64,000 bases of DNA from Streptomyces tardus (GCF_018101125.2 NZ_JAELVF020000001.1:3522386-3586385); one strand, 5' to 3'. Positions 17,402-27,261 are shown, counted from the stretch's first letter. Numbers and translations: made by a program. The notes: generated by a model not told the origin, from the letters alone.

Positions 17402-17559
17402 CCTTCCTGAACTGCAGCGTCAGAGGCGCTTTGCCGTTTCGTAGCCGAGAGCGGCTGGGCCGTGTGGATAGGCAAGTCGCATGCGATGCACTCTAACTGG
17501 CCGGTCGGGAGTGGAGGAGCGTATGGGCTGGTCAGGCGGCACTGATGCTCCTATTGCTG
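17402..17559 (-). promoter_or_regulatory. Probable leader of CRISPR array 1
   Basis: The 158 bp between the last intact repeat and the stop codon of the IS110-family gene hold no gene. Because the array decays on the other side, new spacers and the crRNA promoter should be here. Part of it may belong to the IS110-family element, whose ends cannot be fixed, so the leader may be shortened. Confidence 0.5.
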
Positions 17560-18774
17560 TCAAGCGGCTTGGAGCCAGTTGCGGTAGGCGTAGGTGAGGT
17601 CGTCGTCTCTGCTGAGTCCTCGTTCGATTCTGGAGATGGTGGTGGGCCAGACTCCGAAGTGCTGGGCGACAGCGGTGAGAGTGATGTTCTTGGCCTGCCG
17701 CAAGGGACGCAGATCGGCTGTGCCCGGGATGGTGACCGTGGTGGTGAGGCAGCGGAACATCTCCCGGGCGATGGCCCGTTTCAGCATCCGGATGATTTCC
17801 TTCTTGGTCCGTCCGGCAGCGGTCTGTCGTGCGACGTAGGCCCGGGTCCGGGCGTCGCTGGACATGCGGACCAGGGCGACGCGGTAGAGGGCTGCGTTGG
17901 CTGTTCGGTCACCGCCTCGGGAGAGGCGGTGCCGGTTGGTTCTGCCGCTGGAGGCAGGGACCGGCGCGGCTCCGCAGAGTGCTGCGAAGGACGCCTCGGT
18001 CCGCATCCGTTCGGGGTTGCCGCCTGCGGTGATCAGCAGTTGTGCGGCGGTGTCGGGGCCGACACCGTAGGCGGCCCGCAAACCCGGGTTGTGGGTGGTG
18101 ACCTCTGCGTCCAGGGCCCGCGTCAGCGTCTCGTGCTCGGCGGTGAGTTCCTTGACGCGGCGGGCGAGGCTTTTCAGTGCGGTCAGGACGGCGACGTGTA
18201 GGGCGTCGCCGGTCGGCCGCAGCCGGGCCAGGGCCTCGGTGCGGTCGGTGCTCTTGAGCTGCCCGTATTTCGCGCGGATGGCGTCCGGGGCGGTGATGAG
18301 GACGTTGCCGATCTGGTTGAGTGCGGCGGTGCGGGCCTTGACGGCGGAGCGGGCGGCGTTGTGCAGGGCGCGTATCCCGGCGACCGTCTCGTCCTTGGGT
18401 GAGCTGGAGGCTCTGCCGGACAGGGCGGCGCGAGCGGCGGCGTAGGCGTCGATCGGGTCGGACTTGCCAGTGCGGCGGCGTTCGGCCCTGTCAGGGCGGT
18501 TGACCTCGACGACCTGGTGCCCGCGGGAGCGGGCGGTGCGGGTGAAGCCGGCCCCGTAGGACGAGGTGCCTTCCACTCCGATCGCGACCACACCTCCGTG
18601 GGCGGTCAGGAAGGCCAGGGCCGCTGCGTATCCAGCGGTGGTGGTGGCGAACTCCGCGTCCGCGAGATGGCCGCCGTTGTCGCTGATGACCGCGACGTGG
18701 ACGGTGTCGGCGTGGGAGTCAACCCCGCCGAACACGTCCCGGTCCATGGTGTCCGCCGCGACCTCTGATGCCAT
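17560..18774 (-). CDS. IS110-family transposase with C-terminal XRE-like domain
   Basis: A 404-residue protein from ATG 18774. The N-terminal RuvC-like DEDD domain is intact (GGVDSHADTVHVAV, GVEGTSSYG, RTGKSDPIDAYAAAR). The C-terminal serine-containing transposase domain follows (FAALCGAAPVPASSGRTN, GGDRTANAALYRVAL). An added helix-turn-helix (residues 352-404: LRPLRQAKNITLTAVAQHFG, WPTTISRIERGL) is found in some Streptomyces IS110 members. IS110 elements lack terminal inverted repeats and use a bridge RNA from their non-coding end, so boundaries are not visible. It sits between the array 1 leader and the cas operon. Confidence 0.9.
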   Translation of the reverse strand: MASEVAADTMDRDVFGGVDSHADTVHVAVISDNGGHLADAEFATTTAGYAAALAFLTAHGGVVAIGVEGTSSYGAGFTRTARSRGHQVVEVNRPDRAERRRTGKSDPIDAYAAARAALSGRASSSPKDETVAGIRALHNAARSAVKARTAALNQIGNVLITAPDAIRAKYGQLKSTDRTEALARLRPTGDALHVAVLTALKSLARRVKELTAEHETLTRALDAEVTTHNPGLRAAYGVGPDTAAQLLITAGGNPERMRTEASFAALCGAAPVPASSGRTNRHRLSRGGDRTANAALYRVALVRMSSDARTRAYVARQTAAGRTKKEIIRMLKRAIAREMFRCLTTTVTIPGTADLRPLRQAKNITLTAVAQHFGVWPTTISRIERGLSRDDDLTYAYRNWLQAA

Positions 18775-19020
18775 GCTGATACTGCCTTCCCAGCCGAAGG
18801 TAGGCGCCGGCCGGGTGGCGCAGACAGGACATTGAAGGGGCTTCTGACCAAGCTCCTATCAGGTCATGTTCCGCCCGGCCGGAGCCATGAGAACGAGTTC
18901 CGGCGGCCGGACAGACCAGCGCGAGGACAGCCCAGCAGGGCGTCAGTCAGTGCCCGAGTCACGACCGCCGGAACCCGAGTATCAGCATCAATGTCAGTGC
19001 TGGCTGATAGGAACTGCGCC
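18775..19020 (+). promoter_or_regulatory. Non-coding stretch between the IS110-family gene and cas3
   Basis: 246 bp without a supported gene; the cas3 frame is open but the codons look non-coding before 19021. It must contain the cas operon promoter unless that was displaced, and also the upstream end of the IS110-family element, where a bridge RNA could be encoded. No -35/-10 pair could be called with confidence. Confidence 0.4.
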
Positions 19021-21858
19021 ATGACTGAAGGTGAGCGTGGTTCGTGTTCGACGGCGGTGCCGGATGGTCGATTTTGGGGCAAGGAGCACGGGCTTACCGC
19101 GCCGTATGCGCTGATGTGCCACTTGCTTGATGTGGCAGCAGTGTTCGGCGTGTTGTGGGATGAGTTGCTGGAGCCGCGGGTGCGGGCGCGATTCGGCGAG
19201 CAGTTGGGGCTGCCGGTGGCGCAGTGCAGATCGGTGTTGTCGTTCTGGGCGGGGCTTCACGACCTGGGGAAGCTTTCGCCGGCCTTCCAATCGCAGGTTC
19301 CAGCGCTCTTCAGAGCGGCGCGAGATGTGCCGGGGTGTGCCCAGGCGTCCGACGCCGCCATGCGGCATGAGATGGCGACGCACTGGTCGTTGATCGCGCT
19401 CCTGGAGGAGATCGGCTACTCGAATCGGCGTACCGCTGCGCGATGTGGCGGCAGTGGCGCTGCTCTGGCGCAGTGGGTCGGGCAGTTACTCGGTGGGCAC
19501 CACGGCCTCTACGGGCGGAAGCTGACTGTGGCTGAGATGCGGGCGCCGGATGCCTATCAGCCCGGCTTAGGTACTGATGGGTGGCAGATCCAACGGCGTT
19601 GTCATCTGCGGGAGCTGCAGCGGGTCACGTGCGCTACGGCGGTTCCCTCGGGCCCCCTGTCGGCTGATCTGGCGGTGGTGCTTACAGGACTGATCGTCTG
19701 CGCTGATTGGCTGGCAAGCGATACTTCCGCCATCGAGTCGGTGCGCCGCGCGGGGAGTTGGCGCGCTACCCGGGCAGAAGTGGACGCACACTTCGCCCGG
19801 TCCCGGGCTGCGGCCCCTTCTTTGGTTGCCCAAGCTCGTTTGGGCCGGGCCGAGTTTGACGCCACTTGTTTCGAGGACGTCTTTCCCTTCTCGCCAAATC
19901 CCCTCCAGTCTGACGTTGCTGAACATTTGCCCCCGCTGGTGGAGGTGCACGGCCCGGGGGTCCTGCTGGTGACAGCGCCCACCGGTGACGGCAAGACCGA
20001 AGCAGCGCTGTTCGCCTCGTCGGTGTTGGCTCGTGCCGCGGGCGCGCGGGGGTTGTTCGTGGCGTTGCCGACGATGGCGACGGCAGATGCCATGTACACC
20101 CGCGTGCGAGCGTTCGCCGAGGTGGCGATGAGCGGGCAACGGGCTCTGACGCTGCTGCACTCGATGGCGTGGCTCAACCCGGCCTACGCGCCGTCGCCCG
20201 ACGCCCCCGCAAGGTTGTCGCTGGACGCTGCCACCTCGGTCGCCGCCGCGGACTGGGTGTACGGGAACCTGCGGGGGCTGCTGGCGCCGTTGTCGGTGGG
20301 CACGGTGGACCAGGTCCTGGCCGGGGTGCTGCCGCTGCGCTACAACATGCTGCGGCTGTTCGGCATGCACGAGAAGGTGTTCGTGGTCGACGAAGCCCAC
20401 GCCTACGGGCCGTGGATGCACAAGATGCTGATGGTCCTGCTGGAATGGTTGGGCGCGATGAGGGCGCCAGTAGTGCTGCTGTCGGCGACGCTCACGGGCG
20501 CGACAGCCGCTTCGCTGGTGAACGCCTACCGGCGAGGCGCGGGGTTTGCCGATCCAGTGCCCCTGGAGCCGAGTTACCCGGGTTGGCTGTACGCGGGTGT
20601 CGGCACCGGCCAGGTGTCGACACCGCGATGCACCGCGACGCAGAGGCCGCGCACTCTCGAAGTCGACGTACGGCCAGTGGCCTGGGACATGCGAGGCAGC
20701 GAACCGGGCAGCCTGGCGCAGCCCGACGGGCGTCGCGCCGCCGTCCGTGCAGAGGTTCGTCGAGTCGTCGATGCCGGCGGCACTGCTCTGGTGTGCTGCA
20801 CGACCGTCGCCGAGGCCCAGGCCACCTTCCGAGACATCCGTGCCTCCTACCCCGAACTTGCCCGACGCGCGGGCGGCTTGAGGCTGCTGCACTCCCGCTA
20901 TCCCGCTCGACTGCGCCAGGAGATCACCGCGCAATGCGAGTTCGACTACGGCAAACCGTCACCGGAAGGCGAGCATGAAGTGCGCTCGGGGTCGGTACTG
21001 GTGGCGACGCAGGTGGTGGAACAGTCCCTCGACCTCGACTTCGACCTGGTGATCAGCGACCTGGCCCCATTGGCGCAGCTGCTGCAGCGCGCCGGCCGGT
21101 GCCGGAGGCACCGCCGCGGCCAGGCGGGCAGACCGGCATGGGCAGCCGACGAGGAGGCTCCGCGCCTAGTCGTGCTGGACCCGTTCACAGCGCCCGAGCG
21201 CAGACTGCGCCCGAATTCGTGGGGGAGCGTGTACGACGCCAGCCTCCTGTTGCGCACGTCTCTGCTGCTGCAGGAACGCGACGGTCGCGGGATCGCGGTC
21301 CCGGGCGAGGTGCAGAAGCTCGTTGACGCCGTCTACGCGCCGGAATTCGTTGAGGACCTCGACGCCGCAGTCGGGCGTGAGTTGCGCGACCTGGACGGTG
21401 AACGTGTCGCGGCCGAGGCGGCCGAGGCGGGCCTGGCGCAGATGGTCACCATCGACGGGCCGGGAGACGTCCAGGGCAACCTCCATTTGATCAGCCGAAC
21501 AGTCGAGGGTGTGAGCGAGGAACTGCTCACGACGCGTCTGGGCGCGGACACGGGCCGGGTGGTCTGCGTGTATGCGCATGCCGACGGAACCCGGACTCTC
21601 GACGAGTCCGGGTTCATTGCCCTGCCTACGAGTGGAGGTGTGACGCGGCAAGACGCCGTCGAGGTGATGGCCCACGTGGTGCCGGTGCCCGGGCGCTGGC
21701 TGCGCGAAGGAGTAACCGAGCAGCCTTCGACTTGGCGACGTCACCCTCTCCTGGGGCCGGTGCGGGTGCTGGTGATGCAACGCGAGGGAGGCGCGTGGCG
21801 TTGCCGCTTGGGCGACCGCGTAATTGCTCTCTCCGAAGTCGGAATCGAAGAACTCTGA
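19021..21858 (+). CDS. cas3: Cas3, CRISPR-associated helicase/HD nuclease
   Basis: A 945-residue protein from ATG 19021, with AGGAA 8 bp upstream. The HD nuclease domain comes first (HD in AGLHDLGKLSPAFQ at about 80-81, then MRHEMATHW and GGHHGLYG). The SF2 helicase follows: Walker A TAPTGDGKTEAAL near 320, DEAH in VVDEAHAYG near 457, SATLTG near 490, EQSLDLDFD and the arginine-finger motif QRAGRCRRH near 690-715. All key residues are present. It unwinds and degrades target DNA after Cascade binding. First gene of the cas operon, 178 bp before cse1. Confidence 0.96.
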   Translation: MTEGERGSCSTAVPDGRFWGKEHGLTAPYALMCHLLDVAAVFGVLWDELLEPRVRARFGEQLGLPVAQCRSVLSFWAGLHDLGKLSPAFQSQVPALFRAARDVPGCAQASDAAMRHEMATHWSLIALLEEIGYSNRRTAARCGGSGAALAQWVGQLLGGHHGLYGRKLTVAEMRAPDAYQPGLGTDGWQIQRRCHLRELQRVTCATAVPSGPLSADLAVVLTGLIVCADWLASDTSAIESVRRAGSWRATRAEVDAHFARSRAAAPSLVAQARLGRAEFDATCFEDVFPFSPNPLQSDVAEHLPPLVEVHGPGVLLVTAPTGDGKTEAALFASSVLARAAGARGLFVALPTMATADAMYTRVRAFAEVAMSGQRALTLLHSMAWLNPAYAPSPDAPARLSLDAATSVAAADWVYGNLRGLLAPLSVGTVDQVLAGVLPLRYNMLRLFGMHEKVFVVDEAHAYGPWMHKMLMVLLEWLGAMRAPVVLLSATLTGATAASLVNAYRRGAGFADPVPLEPSYPGWLYAGVGTGQVSTPRCTATQRPRTLEVDVRPVAWDMRGSEPGSLAQPDGRRAAVRAEVRRVVDAGGTALVCCTTVAEAQATFRDIRASYPELARRAGGLRLLHSRYPARLRQEITAQCEFDYGKPSPEGEHEVRSGSVLVATQVVEQSLDLDFDLVISDLAPLAQLLQRAGRCRRHRRGQAGRPAWAADEEAPRLVVLDPFTAPERRLRPNSWGSVYDASLLLRTSLLLQERDGRGIAVPGEVQKLVDAVYAPEFVEDLDAAVGRELRDLDGERVAAEAAEAGLAQMVTIDGPGDVQGNLHLISRTVEGVSEELLTTRLGADTGRVVCVYAHADGTRTLDESGFIALPTSGGVTRQDAVEVMAHVVPVPGRWLREGVTEQPSTWRRHPLLGPVRVLVMQREGGAWRCRLGDRVIALSEVGIEEL

Positions 21859-22036
21859 CGAATCGGTGGAAACACGCACATACGCCATCGTGGTCCGCTA
21901 CGTTTCAACTGCCTTACCCGCACGCGGAGTTGGGCGTAGAAGGTGAGCAGCCCATGGCGGCGCGGAGGCCGCGCGCCAGTTGCGCGCTTGGCTCAGTTCC
22001 TATCTCGCTTCGCACTCATTGGTCCTGGAGAAGCCC

Positions 22037-23617
22037 ATGCCGGCCGTCAATCTGCTCGACGAACCTCTCTTTCCTGTGCGCTGGAAGCCGGGCATCACAC
22101 CTACCTCGGATGCAGGGCCACACGGCGAGGTCGGTCTGCGTGCGCTGCTGGAGCACGCACACGAAATCGAGACGCTGACTGTGTCCCTACCGCCCGCCCA
22201 CTCCGCACTACTGCGAGCGCTCTACGCGCTCACTGCCCGAGTGACCGGACTCGATGAGGCCGTCGAGGGCCCTGACGATTGGCTTCAACGCCGCGATGAT
22301 CTCTTGGCGGCCGGACGTCTTCCTGTGAGCGGTATCGACGGCTACTGCGTTCAACGCCACGACAGATTCTTCCTGTTCGACCCCGGCGGCAGGCCATGGA
22401 TGCAGGATCCCCGGCTGAGCCACGAATGTGACAAGACAGCGGGGGTGAACAAGCTGATGGTGACTCGATCTGCCGGGAACAATCACAGCTGGTTCACACA
22501 CACCCAAGACTCGCGCGCCGAACCCGTCAGCCTCTCCGACGCCGTAATGGCGCTTTTGGCCTGGAGTTTCTACGGGCCGTCGGGAAAGTGCAGCGCTCGC
22601 ACCGTCAACGGCACCAAGTCCTCCCAAGCAAGAACCGGGCCACTGCGTGGCTTTCTCTCATACCATCCAGTGGGCAACACGCTCTTCGAAACGCTCCTCG
22701 CAGGGCTTGTCCCGCCGAAGCAGCATGTACGCCGTGACAGCGACCCCTGCCCGTGGGAGCAGGAGTCGCTCACCAACCCCGAGGGTGCTCCACCGCCCAC
22801 CACCGGGCCCTGCTCGCAACTCACCGGACAAGGCGTTCACGCTCTGCTCTTGGTGCCCGACGGCGACGTCGTTGCGGACGCCTACATCACGTGGAGCTAC
22901 CGCACTAAACGCTCCACCGTCATCGACGACGACTATCTGATCTGGCAGGTCAGCGCGAAAGAGAACCGCTACGCGCGGCATGCGGACTCCTCACGGGCTC
23001 TGTGGCGAGACCTTGACGCGCTGCTGCTCATCGATCCACCCGGCCAAGCCAGCCCGCGCCGCCCGGCGGTCTTCGAATGGGCGCATGAAGTTTCGCCAGA
23101 CCTCGGAGTCAGGGCACTCGGGTTCGAGCAGGAACGCGACAAGGTTATGGACTACCAGTTCGTCGACGCTTCCACCCCGCCCGTCCTGGGCCACCTGGAA
23201 CGCCGGAATGCCGCCAGCAGCCCCGCTGTCGGTCAACTTCGCACCGTGGGCGAGGCGTTCGGTCGGCGCCTCGACATGGCCCTGCGACGTGCGTGGCGCA
23301 ACTATGCCGACGCTGGCAAGAACAACGCAGCCGCGCCTAAGGAAGGCAACGACAAGGACATCGCGGACGCGTGGGCCGAAGAAGGCGCCGCTCTCTACTG
23401 GCCCGCCGCGGAGCAGGAGTTTTGGGCTCGCTTCGACCGGCTGGGTTCCTCGGACCCCACCGCTGGCGGCGGCTTGGATCTGTCGGCCACGCGCTCCGCC
23501 TTCCTACGCCTGGCTCTCACTGCGTTTGAGGAGGCGACCCGTCGGGTCGCCGGCACGCAGCGCGGTGCACAAGCGGTGGAGGCAGCCCGCCCCCACCTGT
23601 TCGGAACGCCCGCATAG
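22037..23617 (+). CDS. casA: Cse1/CasA (Cas8e), large subunit of Cascade
   Basis: A 526-residue protein from ATG 22037 (GGAG 7 bp before). It opens with the family signature NLLDEPLFPVRW, then HSALLRALYALTARV, WLQRRDDLLAAG, DRFFLFDPGGRPWMQDP, NHSWFTHTQD and GPLRGFLSYHPVGNTLFETLLAGLVP. The C-terminal four-helix bundle follows (about 390-520). Cas8e recognises the PAM and recruits Cas3. Full length for the family (about 500 residues). The 178 bp upstream (21859-22036) contain no other gene. Confidence 0.95.
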   Translation: MPAVNLLDEPLFPVRWKPGITPTSDAGPHGEVGLRALLEHAHEIETLTVSLPPAHSALLRALYALTARVTGLDEAVEGPDDWLQRRDDLLAAGRLPVSGIDGYCVQRHDRFFLFDPGGRPWMQDPRLSHECDKTAGVNKLMVTRSAGNNHSWFTHTQDSRAEPVSLSDAVMALLAWSFYGPSGKCSARTVNGTKSSQARTGPLRGFLSYHPVGNTLFETLLAGLVPPKQHVRRDSDPCPWEQESLTNPEGAPPPTTGPCSQLTGQGVHALLLVPDGDVVADAYITWSYRTKRSTVIDDDYLIWQVSAKENRYARHADSSRALWRDLDALLLIDPPGQASPRRPAVFEWAHEVSPDLGVRALGFEQERDKVMDYQFVDASTPPVLGHLERRNAASSPAVGQLRTVGEAFGRRLDMALRRAWRNYADAGKNNAAAPKEGNDKDIADAWAEEGAALYWPAAEQEFWARFDRLGSSDPTAGGGLDLSATRSAFLRLALTAFEEATRRVAGTQRGAQAVEAARPHLFGTPA

Positions 23618-23651
23618 GCCGCTCACCTCTACACGAAGAAGGAGACCCCTC

Positions 23652-24398
23652 TTGACCTCCGACGCCTCTGCTCTGCGGTCAGCTATGCCCCGCCCCCGCC
23701 GTCCTCGCACCGCACGGCTCGCTCGCTACGACCGATTCACCGACTTCGTCGAGCACCGCTGCTCTACCGACCCCGGGGCCCGTAAAGCACTGGAGAAGGG
23801 TGTAGGCAAGGACCTGGACTCTGTGCCATCTATGCATGTGGTCATCGCTCATCTGGTCCCCACTGCCAGCGCCAGTACTGAGCGCGCGTACTACGCGGTC
23901 GCGGCCATGATCGCTGAACAAGCTCGTCGACAGCAGGTGCCGGGCCCTGACACCACTCTTCCTGACGAGAGCAGCGGCGATGCCCCCCTGCCCGCTGCAG
24001 AGGAACCCCCCGCTGCCGCGCGGCAGGAAGACTACGGCACCAGCCTCGGCGCCACATTCGCCGCCGCCGTCGCAGAAGTTCCGGGCATGCGACGCAGCAT
24101 GCGTCGGGGGTCAGCGGAAAGCTACCTGAACGCCTTGTGTAAGCACCAGATCAACGCCCTGCACCGTCATCTCCCCCACCAGGTGCGTCATTTGCGGTCC
24201 CTTGAGATTCCGGTCGACTACGGACGCCTGCTGCAAGACCTCATCGACTGGCCCCAATACTCCGGGCGCATCACCCGGCGCTGGCTTCAGGACTTCTACC
24301 GAGCGCTGAACGAAGAAGACAGGGCAAAGGTCGAGGAAGCAGACCTCGAAAGCTTCGGACACCCCCCGAAAGCGCCTCAGGGCGCGGTCTCCACCTGA
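23652..24398 (+). CDS. casB: Cse2/CasB, small subunit of Cascade
   Basis: A 248-residue protein from TTG 23652 with AAGGAG 8 bp upstream; ATG 23685 is a possible alternative. The helical family pattern is visible: DPGARKALEKGVGKDLDSVP, RAYYAVAAMIAEQAR, MRRSMRRGSAESYLNALCKHQINALHRHLPHQVRHLRS and YGRLLQDLIDWPQYSGRITRRWLQDFYRAL. An acidic insert (about 95-130) makes it longer than E. coli Cse2. It stabilises the crRNA/target strand in Cascade. 34 bp after cse1. Confidence 0.93.
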   Translation: MTSDASALRSAMPRPRRPRTARLARYDRFTDFVEHRCSTDPGARKALEKGVGKDLDSVPSMHVVIAHLVPTASASTERAYYAVAAMIAEQARRQQVPGPDTTLPDESSGDAPLPAAEEPPAAARQEDYGTSLGATFAAAVAEVPGMRRSMRRGSAESYLNALCKHQINALHRHLPHQVRHLRSLEIPVDYGRLLQDLIDWPQYSGRITRRWLQDFYRALNEEDRAKVEEADLESFGHPPKAPQGAVST

Positions 24399-24506
24399 CC
24401 GACAACCACCTACCCGAGGACGAGTACGCCTTGGGGCTTCACGGCCTTGCGGCCAAACGCCCCGTGGCTCCGCATAACCCCGGCAAGCCAACGACCTGGA
24501 GAACAC

Positions 24507-25733
24507 ATGTCTGCCACCAACTCTGCCCGCTTTATCTGTGTGAGCGCCCTGCACACCGTGCCGTTCGCGAACCTCAACCGTGACGACACCAACTCCGTCA
24601 AGACGGTCCAGTTTGGCGGCGTCCTGAGGACACGCATCTCCAGCCAGTGCTGGAAGCGTCCCGTGCGTCTGGACTTCGAGCACCGCATCGGGCAGACCGC
24701 GTTGCGCACCCGCCGTATCGGCGAACGGGTGGCTCGACTTCTTACTGACGAGCGCGGCTGGAGCAACGACCACGCGGCCCGGGCAGGAGCACATTTGGCT
24801 GCTGCCGCTGGCATCACTTTCGAACTGGGGAAAGAGGTGATCGAGGACGACAAGGGGAGTAAGACGACGAAGGTCGTGCCGAACATCGTCTTCCACAACT
24901 CAATGGTCTATGCCCCGGACACAACGGTCTCGGCACTGGCTGACGTCGCGGAAGAGTTCCGTGAGCGCATTGAGTCGGCCCAAGACATCACCACATCCGC
25001 AGACACTGGTGTGCTTGCACCGAAGAAGAAGCAGAACGGGAGCCCCGCCGAGAAGATTCAGGGCATCCTGCGATCGACCAACGGCGTCATCAACACCTTC
25101 GGTCGAATGCTGACCGAGGTCGATGGGGCCGCCGTCGACGGCGCCGTACAGGTCGCTCACGCGATGACCACCCATGCAACAGACGTGGAGATCGACTACT
25201 TCTCAGCGGTCGACGACGTCACTGCGCTGTGGCAGGACTCCACAGGCAGCGGTCACATGGGCCACGCCGAATTCAGTACCGGCACCTTCTACCGCTACGC
25301 CACCATCGACCTGGCCCAACTCGCCCACAACCTGAAGGGCGACGTGGCAGCTGTCAGCCAGTTGGCTGAGACTTTCCTCCACTCGTTCGTCAAGACCATG
25401 CCGGAGGCGAAGAAGAACAGCACCGCCCCGCACACCCCGCCGGACCTGGTCCACATCACCGTCCGCGCCGACCGTCCGCTTTCCCTGGCCGCCGCATTCG
25501 AGAAGCCGGTACGCGCAGCAAACGAAGGGGGATACGCCGCAGCCTCACGTGACGCTCTGGCCAAATACGCCGAAGCCGTCAATGAGTTCATGGGATCCGA
25601 CGGCATCCTCTCGTCAGGCTGGACCGGACTCGGCACCAAGGACCTCGCCGGCTTCGGGGAACGGAACCGCTCCCTCGACGGGCTGATCACCAGCGCCGCC
25701 CGTTGCGCCTTCGGGAAGCAGGCTGCAGCGTGA
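24507..25733 (+). CDS. casC: Cas7e (Cse4/CasC), backbone subunit of Cascade
   Basis: A 408-residue protein from ATG 24507 (GGAG 7 bp before). It starts with the typical FICVSALHTVPFANLNRDDTN, GGVLRTRISSQCWKRPVR and RTRRIGERV. The middle has VNVAHAM-type strand VQVAHAMTTHATDVEIDYFSAVDD and the GHMGHAEFSTGTFYRYATIDL segment. Near the end come LVHITVRADRPLSLAAAFEKPV and GLGTKDLAGFGE. Six copies form the crRNA-binding helix in characterised systems. Its stop overlaps cas5 by 4 bp. Confidence 0.95.
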   Translation: MSATNSARFICVSALHTVPFANLNRDDTNSVKTVQFGGVLRTRISSQCWKRPVRLDFEHRIGQTALRTRRIGERVARLLTDERGWSNDHAARAGAHLAAAAGITFELGKEVIEDDKGSKTTKVVPNIVFHNSMVYAPDTTVSALADVAEEFRERIESAQDITTSADTGVLAPKKKQNGSPAEKIQGILRSTNGVINTFGRMLTEVDGAAVDGAVQVAHAMTTHATDVEIDYFSAVDDVTALWQDSTGSGHMGHAEFSTGTFYRYATIDLAQLAHNLKGDVAAVSQLAETFLHSFVKTMPEAKKNSTAPHTPPDLVHITVRADRPLSLAAAFEKPVRAANEGGYAAASRDALAKYAEAVNEFMGSDGILSSGWTGLGTKDLAGFGERNRSLDGLITSAARCAFGKQAAA

Positions 25734-26596
25734 GCGACTCCACCCCCGTGGGCGCCAGCACTTTGGCGTCCGCTCTCGGCCTCCTCCTTCATTTGGCGGG
25801 CCCACTGCAGTCCTGGGGCGCGCACAGCCACTTCAATCGACGGGACACCGCTCCTCACCCCACCCGTTCGGGCATTGTCGGCCTGCTGGCAGCCGCACTC
25901 GGTCGAGGGCGCCACGAATCCCTCGACGATCTGGCCACGCTCCGGCTGACGGTGCGCACGGACCGTGCTGGGGTACTGCTGCGTGACTTCCACACCGTGG
26001 GCGGCGGGCTGCCGATGAAGGAGACGGTCGTCAACGCCGGGGGTAAGCCCCGCCTCAAGCACGGGACGGGGACGCTTGTGTCCGATCGCTACTACCTCGC
26101 CGATGCCGCCTTCACTGCAGCGCTCACTCCCGCCGCGAGCACCCCGGCCGACCTTCTCGCCGAATGTGCGCGGGCGCTCTCTGCACCCCGTTGGCCGCTA
26201 TATCTGGGGCGCCGTTCCTGCCCACCCACCGATCCGGTACTGATCGGGCTCTACCCGGACCCGCTGAAGCACCTGATCCATTTGCCACTTGCCGCGCCGC
26301 CTCCACCAGAGTCCGGCGACGGGCACGTGGAACTCATCAGCGACGAGCCCCTCGACCAGCTTCCCCTCTCTGCCGACCTGGCCCCCTCGGACGCTGCACT
26401 CTCCGCCCAAGTGACCGGGCAACTCTCCGATCAGCCCGTCTCGTTCAGCCCCAGCAGCCGCACCTACCGCTCACGGTCGGTCTACCGCCGCACCTACACT
26501 CCGCCGCGCCCCCAGTGGGCTGGCTACGGCATCGCCTACCTCCACAGCCTGACCGCATACCGTTCCCGCAACGCATCCCAGGGGGCCCTTTCATGA
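25730..26596 (+). CDS. casD: Cas5e (CasD), crRNA 5'-handle-binding subunit
   Basis: A 288-residue protein from GTG 25730, overlapping the cas7 stop (GTGA). Family features: LLLHLAGPLQSWGAHSHFNRR near the start, TAPHPTRSGIVGLLAAALG, and the DFHTVGGG motif near 85 followed by KHGTGTLVSDRYYLADAAFTAAL. The longest part is the RAMP fold ending in AYRSRNASQGALS. It caps the Cascade backbone and binds the repeat-derived handle. Longer than E. coli Cas5e because of a central loop (about 190-235). Confidence 0.94.
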   Translation: MSDSTPVGASTLASALGLLLHLAGPLQSWGAHSHFNRRDTAPHPTRSGIVGLLAAALGRGRHESLDDLATLRLTVRTDRAGVLLRDFHTVGGGLPMKETVVNAGGKPRLKHGTGTLVSDRYYLADAAFTAALTPAASTPADLLAECARALSAPRWPLYLGRRSCPPTDPVLIGLYPDPLKHLIHLPLAAPPPPESGDGHVELISDEPLDQLPLSADLAPSDAALSAQVTGQLSDQPVSFSPSSRTYRSRSVYRRTYTPPRPQWAGYGIAYLHSLTAYRSRNASQGALS

Positions 26597-27261
26597 CCGC
26601 ACTGTGGCTGACGCGCATCACCCCGGATGTGCGATCGCGCGAAGTACGCCGCGACCTGGGCGACGCAGTCGCCATGCACCGTCGGCTCATGCGGCTCTTT
26701 CCCGACCAGCTCGGCGGTGAGCCCCGGCGGGCCCTTGGCCTGCTCCACCGCATCGATGTCGCACCTTCCGGGCCCGCTGTCTTGCTCCAGTCCGCTGTGC
26801 CACCGGAGTTGGCCCACTTGCCCGGGGGGTACGGGCCGGCGGCCACCCGGCGTCTGGACCCGCTGCTCGGCCTGCTGCGCAGCGGGGTGACGACCCGTTA
26901 CCGGTGCATTGCCAGCGCGGTACGGAAGCCCGGTGCCACCACGAGGGCGGCGCAGCGGCTTCCCGGAGTCGTCGCTCTTCAGGGGGCCCAGGCCGACGAG
27001 TGGTGGCAACGCCAGGCAGAAGCAGCCGGGCTGAAGCTGCTCTCGCTCCACGCCCTGCCGGTGGACACTGCAATCGGTGTCAGAGGCATGAAGCCTGAAC
27101 GGCAACGTATCTGCCACGCCCGGACCCGCTTCGACGGCACCGCTGTCGTTGTCGACCCTGACCTGCTGCGCCAGAAACTCACTGCCGGCATCGGACGCGG
27201 CAAAGCCTACGGTTGTGGCCTATTGACCCTCGCCCCTGCACGCGAGCAGGCCGACACATGA
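26593..27261 (+). CDS. casE: Cas6e (CasE), crRNA-processing endoribonuclease
   Basis: A 222-residue protein from ATG 26593, overlapping the cas5 stop (ATGA). It starts MTALWLTRITPDVRSREVRRDL and has DAVAMHRRLMRLFPDQ. His in this segment is the catalytic-type residue of Cas6e. The C-terminal glycine-rich motif is KLTAGIGRGKAYGCGLLTLAP. It cleaves the repeat hairpin seen in all three arrays. The stop overlaps cas1 by 4 bp. Confidence 0.94.
   Translation: MTALWLTRITPDVRSREVRRDLGDAVAMHRRLMRLFPDQLGGEPRRALGLLHRIDVAPSGPAVLLQSAVPPELAHLPGGYGPAATRRLDPLLGLLRSGVTTRYRCIASAVRKPGATTRAAQRLPGVVALQGAQADEWWQRQAEAAGLKLLSLHALPVDTAIGVRGMKPERQRICHARTRFDGTAVVVDPDLLRQKLTAGIGRGKAYGCGLLTLAPAREQADT

Noticed and set aside
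16120..17496. Open frames coding for repeated SPPLARRA / VHLRSRGEH peptides
   Set aside because: They are translations of CRISPR array 1 repeats and spacers, not genes.
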